DNA from: Hepsetus odoe
Taxonomy: Eukaryota; Chordata; Actinopteri; Characiformes; Hepsetidae
Direction: 5' to 3'
Length of the DNA: 64,000 nt
Assembly: GCA_017165825.1 (NCBI GenBank)
Contig: CM029380.1
Coordinates: 24,587,581 to 24,651,580, forward strand
Position numbers and translations under genes: made by a program. The notes beneath the pieces are model-generated. The model saw only the letters and a program-made list of their open reading frames with translations. It searched no databases and was not told the origin of the DNA. Shown here one piece after another: positions 33,961-44,600 of this stretch; within the stretch, counting starts at the first letter, position 1, and every line of letters starts with the position of its first letter.

Positions 33961-34596
33961 TTGAGTATGTGTCAATTCGGTTTTGCCCCACCTGTGTTCC
34001 CGCAACAGGAAAAGGAAGGGGTTCCCTCTGCAGCCCTTTTGGTGCGACGTTGCCACCGTTCCTGGCTGAAAGCACTTAGAGCCCTTCAGCGTGCTTCTGC
34101 GGCCCAAAAGCGGGCGGCTGACAGCAAACGATGCCATGGGCCGTCTTTCAGACCTGGGCAGATGGTGTGGCTTTCTGCCAAAGACCTGCCTCTCTGTGTT
34201 GAGTCTCAGAAGCTGGCCCCACGGTATGTGGGTCCTTTCAAGGTGCTCCGCAGAATCAACCCGGTTTCAAACCAATTGCTCCTGCCCAGGTCTATGCGCA
34301 TCAACCTGACTTTTCATGTGTCCCGCCTGAAGCCTGTGCTTTGTAGCGCACAGGCCCCGGCCCCGGCACCCAGTTTTATTGATGGTGTCCCGGCGTATAT
34401 GGTCCGCCTGTTTTTTTAGGGAACGTCGGGTTCGGGGCCGCTCCCAGTTTCTGGTCGTTTGGGAGGGTTATGGCCCTGAGGAGCGTTCGTGGGTCCCTGC
34501 TCGTCACATTCTGGACCCTGAGCTCATCAGGTCCTTTTGGCGGGACCAGGCTGCTGGTTTGGGAACGTCTGGTGCCGTTCCGAGGAGGGGGGGTCC
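33961..34596 (+). pseudogene. Gypsy integrase C-terminus and chromodomain, frameshifted
   Basis: 33961-34419 encodes the GPY/F-type region (KDLPLCVESQKLAPRYVGPF, INLTFHVSRLKPVL). A frame change near 34400 leads into a chromodomain-like end (FLVVWEGYGPEERSWVPARH), which in chromoviruses steers integration to heterochromatin marks. Confidence 0.85.
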
Positions 34597-35094
34597 TGTA
34601 AGAACCCTACCCTGACGGGGCGCTAGGGGGAGCCAAACCGCTGTTGGGAGACCTGCCAGTCAGGCACGGTGATCAACAGTGATTCGGTTCACCTGTGCTT
34701 TGGCTTATTTAAAGGGAGAGAAAACAATTCAGAGTTGCTGGGTTGTTGTTTGACTCAGACGGTAATTTGGTAAAGATCCTTGGGTTTTCTCTCGGGTCTC
34801 CCTGTCTCTCTCGCTTTGTGTTTGCGTCAGTTCAGCACCCTCGAGCCTCGGCTTGTTGTTGCTGCACCTTCCCTTCCGAGTTTCTCAAGTTTCTCATTTT
34901 TTTTTTGCTACAACATTCAAGCTCAAACGCTCACCTGTTTTGAGCATTTTGTTTTCCACCTGTTTTGAGCATTTTGTTTTCTACCTGTTTTTGGGTTGAT
35001 TGTGGTGTTTTTTGGGTACTGGCAGCTTCAGGCACTGCATTTGGGTCCAAACCCTGTGTGGCTCCCTGCGTTCAATAAAGGTCACACCATTACA
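34597..35094 (+). repeat. 3' LTR of the Gypsy element
   Basis: 498 bp, TG...CA ends. It contains a TTATTTAAAGG TATA-like stretch (near 34706), a poly(A) signal AATAAA at 35074, and two copies of the TTTTGAGCATTTTGTTTTC repeat. Confidence 0.93.
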
Positions 35095-35099
35095 AATAG

Positions 35100-35383
35100 T
35101 CAGATTTTCTGCTTTTCTATCTGCTTTTCAACACATCGGTTCAGCTAATAACAAAACTAGATTAACAATAAAATGGAATCATACAGATGCTTGGAAAGCC
35201 AAACCTGCTCTGCCAGATCAATGTTTTGCTTTGCTTTTCTTAGGGATGTTACAGAGGAATTTTTGTAAGCTCCTTCCTGGTACATGGTGAATGATTCAAA
35301 TAGTTATTTGTTTATTGTATACAGAGATAAGCCCAAATCTTTCCCTTTCGAAGAGCATCCTGCACTCGTCAGACTCCTTTTCT
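35100..35383. other. Unique-looking spacer, no gene seen
   Basis: No repeat or coding signal recognised between the Gypsy target duplication and the next SINE. Confidence 0.4.
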
Positions 35384-35568
35384 TTTACATTTATATGGAC
35401 AGCATTTAGCTAATGCTCTTATCCGTGTCCTGATTACAGGGACGGTCCCTCTGGAGCAACTCAGGGTTCGGGGTTTTGCTCAGGAACCCAGTGTTGGTGC
35501 TGGAGGTGGGATTGGAACCTAAACCTCTTGGTCTGTAGGAGAGTACACTGCTACTGGACCGCCACCCC
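35384..35568 (-). mobile_element. tRNA-derived SINE, type C, diverged
   Basis: Same layout as 30348-30570: plus strand starts ACATTTATATGGACAGC (tail), passes TCTGGAGCAACTCAGGGTT, and ends in the reversed head at ACTGGACCGCC. Confidence 0.8.
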
Positions 35569-36740
35569 TTTTAGTGAACAAGACAAGAGACGATACAGAT
35601 CTCTGATATTCAGAATAGCTAATGTGCTCATCTGGGCAATAATTTCTGCACATCAGTTTAAAAAATGCTGCGCTTGTGATGTGGGAATATTAGTTCTACT
35701 CAGAATGTTCTCTCGATACTTTATCAGCTCCTCTGACACTGAGTGGCACCTGAGTATTCTGTCAGGGTCGGTTGCCAGGTCTGATGTTGCAAAGCCAGCA
35801 CTGCTCCAGGGCAATGTATGTACACCACCGTCATCATGAGCTGGTCCATGCTGGCGAAACCATGGAGACAGCAAATTCACTAAATCAGCAGAACAGGAGA
35901 GCTTTATAGCCATGTGAGCTGGAGTTATTGGAACAGCCTCATTGCCTCAGAAAAACTGTTTAAGGCATTCTGAGAATTCTTTCGATATTTCACTCTAGTT
36001 TTACTTTTACTCCCGTGTTTGTTGACATTTACATCAGCTCTTGTTGCAAATTAAACAAGTTAAACCTTTTTTTATATAATGTTTCAAAATCCAGGATGGA
36101 AATTATCAAAAAGGAATGAATAAAACATCGAAATCAATATTTTAATACTCACGTAAAGTGAAGGACAGTACTTTGCTCAAGGGTACATCAGGGGAACCTA
36201 TTGTTGATGGTATCAAACCCACAATTATTCAATCCAGGGCAACTCCCTAACCACTAGGCCACCGCTTTCCTTCTTTTAACGAAGGAAACACTTCCGTTAT
36301 GAAAAATCAGTTTCAGAAGTGTTTTTGGTAGCGGTTAAGTGTAAAATGCGGTCGAGAAGTTATTTACATAAATATGCATTCATTTGCATCTTTTAAACAT
36401 CTGAGATGATGTTGGAATTTCTGTGTGTATTTAACGGTGCAGAGAGAGAGGAAGAGTTTTACACACCACATCACTGAAATCTTCATTTTTGTGGATATAA
36501 AAAGCTGTACTTATATTAAAATAATTTTTATCCTATTTTCAGTTTTTTGTGGAACAGAACTGCTGCTCTGAGTGACCAATCAGGAGCTTCAGAATGTGCA
36601 GAGGGCCCAATGAACGGCCTCTTTCTGTTAGAATGAAGGGGCTGTGCAGGAATATTTCTGTTCATAGAGGCACAAACAAATGATTCCTTAAAGGAGCATC
36701 ATGATCCTTGAGGTCCAGTTTAGTTTCCATAAACATGTTA
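35569..36740. other. Intergenic, no gene; partial type A SINE at 36170-36268
   Basis: A minus-strand SINE fragment with GGTACATCAGGGGAACCTA and the reversed head ACTAGGCCACCGC lies at 36170-36268. The rest shows nothing recognisable. Confidence 0.6.
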
Positions 36741-36990
36741 ATCAGTCAGTCAGTCATTTTCTGCCGTTTGTCCCAAGCGGGGTCGCGGGGGGGGTGCTGG
36801 AGTCCATCCCAGCTCACACAGGGCGAGGGCGGGGGACACACCCTGGACAGGTCGCCAGCCCATCGCAGGGGGGAGCGAGACAGGGACACTTGCTAAAGGG
36901 TACTTCAGGGCAACCTATTGGGAAGGGGTTCGAACCCCTGATCCTCCGATCATGCGGCCAATGCCCCAACCACTAGGCCACCGCTGCCCC
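36741..36990 (-). mobile_element. tRNA-derived SINE, type B (LINE-type tail)
   Basis: Reversed copy of the 32266-32510 type: tail CATTTTCTGCCGTTTGTCCC at left, GACAGGTCGCCAGCCCATCG, and tRNA-like head at right (ACCACTAGGCCACCGC). Flanked by an imperfect duplication, TAAACATGTTA and TAAACAGGTAA. Confidence 0.85.
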
Positions 36991-37574
36991 TAAACAGGTA
37001 AATATACATATAAAATAATACTGAAAAGTTGGCAGATCTGACCTCCCTAATTAAAGTTACTGAAGGTGCACCCGTGAGGGGACAGGCCCGTGACAATTTG
37101 ACACCTTTCATTCTGAGAGTTGTGTAGGATGTGCTCATCGGTGCAATGAAAACAGATTTGGATCTTCTATAAAATCCATGAAAATGGCCCAAAATGAAAT
37201 GCTTCTTATTCTTCTTCTACAATTTCTTGATGGACATGAAAGCAACATTTTCCCTCCATTTACATTAAAGATGTACGTGAATTATTCAGCTTAAATTAAA
37301 GTTGAGTCAAACTTAATCAAACTTTGAATCAAACTGATATTTTTTATCCTCTCCTGTTAAACTGCCAGTTTGGAGATGCAAGGTTTTGTGCTGAAATGAA
37401 GAAGGAAAGCGGCTTCTCTTGGTCTTTTGTTACAGTCTGCATTTGTTGATGCAATTACATAAATGTAGGACTGTTTGCATGTTCAACACTACCAGCATGA
37501 AGACCTGCAAAGGACAAACTGAACCTGATTAAAGGACTGGTCAGAATTTCCACTGCAGATGTTCATCGCAAGAT

Positions 37575-37578
37575 AGAT

Positions 37579-37613
<35 letters not shown>

Positions 37614-37645
37614 GATATATATATATTTATATTTAAATATATAAT
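37575..37645. repeat. (CA)n / (TA)n microsatellite
   Basis: About 14 CA units from 37579 followed by ATATATAGATATATAT. Confidence 0.95.
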
Positions 37646-37822
37646 CAAACAATGTAGTTTAATACCATTTAAGAAAGAAGCAGAAAAGCAAAAGAAAAGT
37701 TTTTCATGTAAAATAAGAACATTTACAATATTTACCAAAATAGTCACAAAAATGTCAAATTATAAGGTTCATTATTGGACATTAGCAGTAGCTTTTTTTT
37801 TTTTTATTATGATTCGCTTTTT

Positions 37823-38030
37823 GTCAAGTTAAGTCAACTTTATTTATAAAGCTCTTTTTACAACTCTTGTTGTCATAAAGCAGCTTTACAGAATCCGGTC
37901 CGAGCCCCAGTTGGGTAAACCGAGGGTGACAGAGACAGAACTCCCCAAAACATGAGGCAGAAACCTTGGGAGGAACCGAGACCCAAAAGGGGAACCCCTC
38001 CTCCTTTGGTTGATACCAGAAATACAGAGG
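37823..38030. repeat. Interspersed repeat of the TCAACTTTATTTATAAAGC type
   Basis: TTAAGTCAACTTTATTTATA, AAAGCAGCTTTACAGAATCC and AACCTTGGGAGGAACCGAGA are blocks I recognise from dispersed fish repeats. The overlapping minus-strand frames encode nothing familiar. Confidence 0.65.
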
Positions 38031-38174
38031 AAAGAAAGAAAGAGAAAAACCCAGTATAGTGATGACTTCCAGTAAACATGTGTTCCAGTAAAAGTAAAAG
38101 AGTCCAATGGTGACAGTTATTGTACACAACATTGCTGACCTGCCTATAATAGACTTTAATTTTTAACAATTTTA

Positions 38175-38277
<103 letters not shown>

Positions 38278-38339
38278 TCACTTTCTCCAAACTTTCACAA
38301 TCATGTAAACAGTTTTGCAGAATGAGCACCTGATCTTAC

Positions 38340-38400
38340 CTGCTGTACTTTGTCCTTGGACCGCTGAGATACATCCCAGAAAAAGAAGAAACAGCAGCAT
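38340..38400 (-). CDS. Possible first coding exon with signal peptide
   Basis: ATG at 38400 opens MLLFLLFLGCISAVQGQ, a textbook secretory signal with small residues at the likely cleavage site, then STAG. A good donor (CAG|GTAAGA) closes it in phase 1 at 38340. No following exon was recognised downstream on the minus strand, where only repeats are seen to about 36.6 kb. It could start an unrecognised small secreted protein, or be chance or a decayed gene. Confidence 0.3.
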
Positions 38401-39271
38401 CTTGCTCCGTGTTGTCAGAGCTCCAGGTGCAGCAGATCTGCTCCAGCTGAGGGTGAACATCCAAGCTGCTGTTCAGGAGGAGAATCTCCACCTGTGAGTC
38501 TCACCTGCTGCCATGGGTTTGAACTGACGACAGAGAAGATTGACAGCAAACTCCACCCCTTGGTATCAGAGGCAGAACTGGTTCTTATGGAATTGCCAGC
38601 TTAAGCACCTGAACCTTGTGATTCCTGTAAGTCTCCGCTACAGAAAACAATTTAAAGCATGAAGGCGAGCACGATGACCTCCTTAAGCAGGGTTTCACAA
38701 GACCAGCTTCATGCCTGAGTGTTGCTTAATATATTTATTGGATATTCTACATATTTAATAAAGACATTATCATGACATTTATAGACATTCATATTTGCAT
38801 ATTTTACAAAAACCACAAGTCCAGTTTGGGATGATTTTGCATGATTTTACTCATCAGATTAGATGGCTATTTTTATAGAATTTTATTAGAAGGCTCTTCT
38901 TTATTGTTTATTCATTATTTATGTCATTACAATGATCAATGTTGAGTGTAAAGATGATTAGAAGTGATTGATCAGGAGCTCCTTCAGAACGCGCTCAGGA
39001 ATTAAGGTGGGAGGTCTGATGGGTGCTGGTGTTGAGCAGTTCTGGTTGTGATTCGAAGCTCAAACTTTATTAAGGGAGGTCATGAGCGGATGTCATCTGA
39101 CCACACTGGCATTTTGTTGAGCTTGATGTTTTCTTAAATTAAAAGTTAAGAGGTGACTGATGTGGATTTTCCAGGAATCTGAAACATTGTAGCCAAAATC
39201 ATCATTTCTCTATGAATTAAAAAAGTAAGATTCATAAGTTTGATTGTCATTTTCTCAGTAGATGAGCTTAC
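38401..39271. other. Intergenic, no gene seen
   Basis: AT-rich, without coding signal. The part next to 38400 would be 5' UTR/promoter if the signal-peptide exon is real. Confidence 0.4.
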
Positions 39272-39412
39272 TGTTCCCTGCGATGGGCTGGCGACCTGTC
39301 CAGGGTGCGTCCCCCGTCCTTCGCCCTGTGTGCGCTGGGTTGGACTCCAGCACTCCCCCGCGACCCTGTTTGGGACAAGCGGCAGAAAATGGGTGGATGG
39401 ATGGATGGATGA
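39272..39412 (+). mobile_element. LINE-type tail of type B SINE, or its parent LINE
   Basis: GCGATGGGCTGGCGACCTGT, TTGGACTCCAGCACTC, GGGACAAGCGGCAGAAAATG and (GGAT)n, without a tRNA head. It may be a 5'-truncated SINE or a very short copy of the partner LINE. Confidence 0.7.
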
Positions 39413-40580
39413 GCTTATTGTGTTAATCCTCCATTTGCCACACACACACGAAAAACTGAAATAACTGACGTTTATTTACTGACATTCAGTAATGTAAAAG
39501 TGAGACCGTGGCATTAATAAAGATTATTATTAAGTGCATTATTACAGTCTGTCGACAGAAAAGTGACTATGGCAATATATTTGAACAGATTTGAATATAA
39601 CTCAAATCAAGTGCATTGTGCATTTATGTGAACAGAGGTCCATGTCAGTAACAGCGGTGAAAATATAAAATTATAACAGTATTAACAGCATGATATTGGT
39701 CCTAAAACGTTCCTAAAGCGCATTACTGTGAAAATGAGCAAAGTATTTGCTGCATGATCCGGAGACAATATGTTGTCTCTGTTTACTTATTATTATATTA
39801 TTATAATTATATGCATAAGTTCATATTTCATATTATTATAAAATAAATGTGGCACTATAATATTTAAATACATTTAAATATATTTATTATTATCATTATA
39901 TTATTATCAAAAACATATTTATTAAATCATTACATTCATAGAGTAATAGCAATAGATAAATTAATAATAATAAAAAATATATAATTATTACACCACAGTA
40001 CAAAGATGATCCAAAAACAATTTACAAATTTAAAGTCTGTTAATTACATTAAGGATATGAATTCAAGCATTACATAAATCAGTAAGATATATCTTCGTCT
40101 AAACACTGTTTACCTGTTCTCCCAAAATATACAGCAGCACTCCAAAATACACTGTACCTTGTTTTTTTGGGGGAGGGATATACCAGCTTGTGGACGGGAC
40201 TTTTATTTTGAAAGTCAGTGTATGCTAACATGTTAGCGCCCTGGCTGTTGTGTGGAGACATCCAGCAGATATTTTGTGATAAAAGGGGTGAAGTTATTTC
40301 ATTCTTTTCTGCTGAAATGAAAGATAAACGCACAGATGAATTATGTGGAGGTATTTCCGTGCCTGTAGTGTTTTAAGGAGTGGGTTTAAAGTGCTTGTGC
40401 TCAGAGGCAAACACGCTGCTAGGCGGCTAATGCTAGTCAGGGTTTTTAAAGTGAGTTTAAAGGATGAAAATGTAAAGGTTTTAACCAAACCTATTCTCGA
40501 AACATTGTCTCCATGTGGAGAATTCACATTTTTATACGCTGAGGATCAGCTAAAGGCCGCAGCCTGCTTTTTCAACCAGG

Positions 40581-40825
40581 ATTTTATGTATTTTTTAGGG
40601 TTCCTCGATTTGGGCAAAAACAGTAATCCAGATTATTTTGGTCATCATTAAAATGAGATTATTTAACACTCACTCAAGTAGTGCACCTAGTGAACAGTTC
40701 ATTTTGGGCTATTTAACAGCATTGTGAGGCTATGTAAAAAATGAACTGTTCACTTTTAATGATGACCAAAATAATCTGGATTACTGTTTTTGCCCAAATC
40801 GAGGAACCCTAAAAATACATAAAAT
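40581..40825. repeat. Large near-perfect inverted repeat with nested inner palindrome
   Basis: Arms 40581-40653 and 40754-40825 are reverse complements over about 72 bases with a single one-base length difference in a T run. Inside, 40690-40705 and 40737-40753 form a second inverted pair (GTGAACAGTTCATTTT). The inner and outer arms touch on the right side but are 36 bases apart on the left. The 102-codon plus frame ending here is not a gene. It lies about 0.8 kb upstream of the ttc14 start. Confidence 0.9.
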
Positions 40826-41606
40826 CATTTGATTTTTTCAACATTTGATTTAAACAGCTCTTGTATATGATTTATGAACAATATTTACATTTTAAATATT
40901 TTTTTTAATAAAGCAGGTGACTTTTCCCACCTGAGCTGAAGATCCTCTCAGTGATGAACTGATATTTCTTGAGAGGTAGATCTTCTTTGTCACCTTCTCA
41001 GCATCAGGGTTTCTTCACTTATCATTTTATTTATTTTTTTGCACAGTTTTATTTTGAATCTAAATTACAGTATTGCGTAGAGCGGCTCTAATTGATTGAT
41101 TGATGACATATGAATCACATCGTTATCAACATCAAAACAGCTTGAAAAACTGATACTAAACGGATGTTTGGGTTAGATTTTAAATAGATTTTTTAAAATG
41201 TCTAGAACCAATATATATATATGTGCTGTGGAATTGCATCATATTGAGGCGTATTGCCCTTCCTTTCATTTATTGTTATTTTTTGGTGTTATTTATTGTT
41301 ATTAAGAAATAACTATTATATTTTCACATCCCAGTAGCTGTAGTTGTTATTTTTGCATTTCATTTGAGTCACAGATATTAAAACTATCTGTCTGTGAATC
41401 TCACATTGGTACTTCCCACAAATCTTTTATAGAAATGCTTTGTTGTCTGGCTGTGTGTAAAGTGCAGATAAAGCAGAAAGAGGGTATTTACAGATACACA
41501 CACGCACATGCAGTGTTTAGTAGTAAACACAACAAATAGAAAACATAAAGATGCATGTTTTAACAGATTATTGTTCTAAAAAGTGAGTATTTTCTGTTCC
41601 CCTCAG

Positions 41607-44600
41607 GTTGGTTTGTCCATAACAGCACAACAGGAACCAGTTACTGACCATGGATAGAGATTTACTGAGGCAGTCCGTGTCTTATCATGGACAAAGTCTG
41701 TTTTCTCTTTTAAAATGTGAGCAAAGTGAAAACCCAGACTTCAGGCATGTTGCAGTGGATCTCAGCAAATCAGTGAACCAAAGGTAGGAGATGACTGGAA
41801 AAGTGATGCGCCTCTGTCAGAGCTGCAGAACAAAACAGCCTAATTGATGAGGCCGTATATATCTTAATTAACACTAATTAATTTGCATCATTGAATGCAT
41901 CACTTAAGTATTACATTAAAGTGCTACATTTTAAAAAGGAACAAACATGTTCTTACACGCCTGATGTTTTCTGAATCAAAGCAATAAAGCTAAAAGGAAA
42001 TATCTGGGTATCTCTTAAGCTGTTTTGATCTCTACTGTTTCTTGTGCAGTGAAAAAGACGACGACAGTCCTGTTGTGGAGCAGTTTATCGCTAGAAAGGC
42101 TGACCTACTCTTTGCACCTTCATGGAAGTCCACAACACCAGTGGAGGATGCGTGGCAAGAAGACTTACAAGGTTTCCTACGCATAGTTCACAAATTTCCC
42201 CAAAGTACAGTTTATCAGCCCCTTTTTACCCCTTCATCAGTGACTGGTTCCAGACCCGGGTATTACTGGGGCGGAGGAATGTTCTAATGATGCCGGTACC
42301 GGTGTATCGGGCTGCTTCAGTCCCCTAAAAAATCCACTTTGTGCTGACAAATTGACCCCAGAAGAGGTCTAGAGGTGCACACATTGCGCATGGGAGCTCT
42401 GAGGAAGGGGTTTCTGATAAAGTGGCCAGTGATTGTGTCATTTATGTTGCAGAGCTGTACGCCATCATGCCACCACTGGAGCAGTTTATGGAGGTCTCTT
42501 ATGAAGAGAGGCGAGAGCTTTTCTACAGAGACGTGGAACGGGGAGACGTAGTTATAGGAAGGATCACGTCCATCCGAGACTTTGGGTTCTTTGTTAATCT
42601 GCTCTGCACTGCTGGCGAACTTGAGAGGGACGTCGAAGATCTGGAGATCACGGTAGAGACGAAGCTGCACAATATATTGTCTGTTTATTGTTACCATTCA
42701 GAAGGCTGAATTATGAGCCCTTGGATCAATAAGTGTTTTTGTTCATAAATTCCCACAAAATTATGGTCACATGACTTTACAGTTTTTAAGGGTGTAATGC
42801 GATGTTTTTGATTTCTTTCTCAGGGTCTGTGTCCCGTACGAGATGTACCATCAAATGGAAACCATGATGATCCTTTGTCCTATTTCCAAATGGGGGATTT
42901 GATTAGAGGTATAACTGATTTTAAATTTGACCAATGGATTTACTGAGCAGGGATTAGGCCTGACCAGCAATACAGAGGACAAACTTAAACAACTCCCAAA
43001 GTCCGTCTCTGGTTGATACTGGACAGCAAAAGAGGCCCTCGATAAACGCTTTACAGTGGGACCAATTGTCAGGCTTAAAAATAAAGTTCCTCATCGGTGC
43101 TTTAGTAAAGGGATTCATTAATTAAAGAATCCACAGAATAACAAAGAGAGATACCAATAAATTAGAAAACCTCACACTGAATATTGCTGCATATTGCTAA
43201 AATACATTACGGAATATTCCTAAAAGAACCCTTTTGCCTTTAAATGGTTCCTCACCTTGATGGAGGAACTGATATAATTCACATTAAAATTAGTGAATGA
43301 CCCCAAAAAGAGCACTTAAAATAAACCTGAACATTTGAAATGGCTTTGAAAGGATCATGCACATTACGCGCCCTCTTATTTAGACATGATCTTATTTTGC
43401 ACGTTTCAAAGAATCTGCTGGAATATTTTTCGTGCAGGCCTGTTAATAACTGTTTTGTTCCCCCATAGCTGGTGTGAAGGACATAGACCGATACCACGAG
43501 AAGCTGACGATCTCTCTTTATTCCTCCTCACTGGCTCCACACCTGGACCGGATCAAGCTGGGCGTAATTAGCAAAGAGGATCTACCACTTCACTACATGT
43601 AAGACGCGTTCTTCATGTACAAGATCCATCTCTCGGATCAGTTTTGCCATTTTGCTTTCTTTTAAAAGGACACCAAATGGAAAAGGAGAGTTTGTTAAAG
43701 TTTTGCGTCTTTGTTTTTTATCGGCTTTAGTCGTGGAGAGAAGGTGGCAAATGACAGCAGTGTAGCGTACGAGAGGCTCCTCAACAGCTCGCTGGGCTTC
43801 TCCAACCCCGCCAATGTGGACGTTCTGCTCGGAAAGCTGGGAATCAATGATACCCAGTCCTCTTCACTGATGAGAGGGTTACAGAGGTACAGTCCCAGCC
43901 ACGCTCTTCTGTCTGGGGTGTGTGATTGTAATGGATTTCAAAACATGTTCAATAAACTTTTTATTTTTAAACATTTTAAATACTTGAACATCTGGGACAG
44001 CGCTGGCCTGCTGGTTAGAGACTGGGCTCCAGGATCAGAAGGTTGTGGTTTTGAATCCCACAACAGTAGGTTGACCTGAGGTACCCTAGAGCAAGGTACC
44101 ATACCCATCGCTGCTCCCAGGTGCTGGATATGGCTGCCCCCTGCTGTACAGTGTCTTCTTCTTGATTCAGCTGCTCCCATTAGGGGTCTCCACAGCGGAT
44201 GATTCTTCCGGTCCTCTGCATTTTCTCCTTCAGACCGTTCACCTGCATGTCTTCCTCACCACAACCATAACCCCCCTCTTTGTCCTTCCTCTTCTCTTTC
44301 CTGGCAGCTCCATCCTCAACATCCTTCTCCTGATATACTCCTCGTCTCTCCTCTGGACACGTCCAAACCAGTCTTGCTTCTCCAACATTGTCTCCAAAAG
44401 GTCTAACCTGACCTGTCCGTCTAATGTACTTATTTCTGATCTTGTCCATCCCCGTCACACCTAAAGAAAATCTCAGCATCTTTACCCCCGCTGGTGCGCG
44501 TGGGTTAAACGCAGAGATTGAATTTGGTTTGGAGTTCACCGTGTGCAGGTGGTCACTTTCACTTTCACTTAACCTCTATAGTGTTGAAGCAGAGTGGGCA

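Larger units (their letters stand above)
30096..35094 (+). mobile_element. Gypsy-type (Ty3) LTR retrotransposon with chromodomain, defective
   Basis: Structure: 5' LTR 30096-30934, internal 30935-34596, 3' LTR 34597-35094. LTRs start TGTAAGA and end ATTACA. The flanks carry an identical 5-bp duplication AATAG (30091-30095 and 35095-35099). A purine tract (about 34582-34593) precedes the 3' LTR. Internal order is gag, zinc knuckle, protease, RT/RNase H, integrase, chromodomain, typical of vertebrate Gypsy chromoviruses; no env is seen. The copy is dead: frameshifts and stops in gag and integrase, most of the RT core deleted near 33000, and a SINE at 32266-32510 in the protease-RT region. The 5' LTR contains another SINE. 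Confidence 0.93.

Noticed and set aside
40343..40651. Plus-strand frame of 102 codons
   Set aside because: Ends within the inverted repeat and shows no domain; probably chance.
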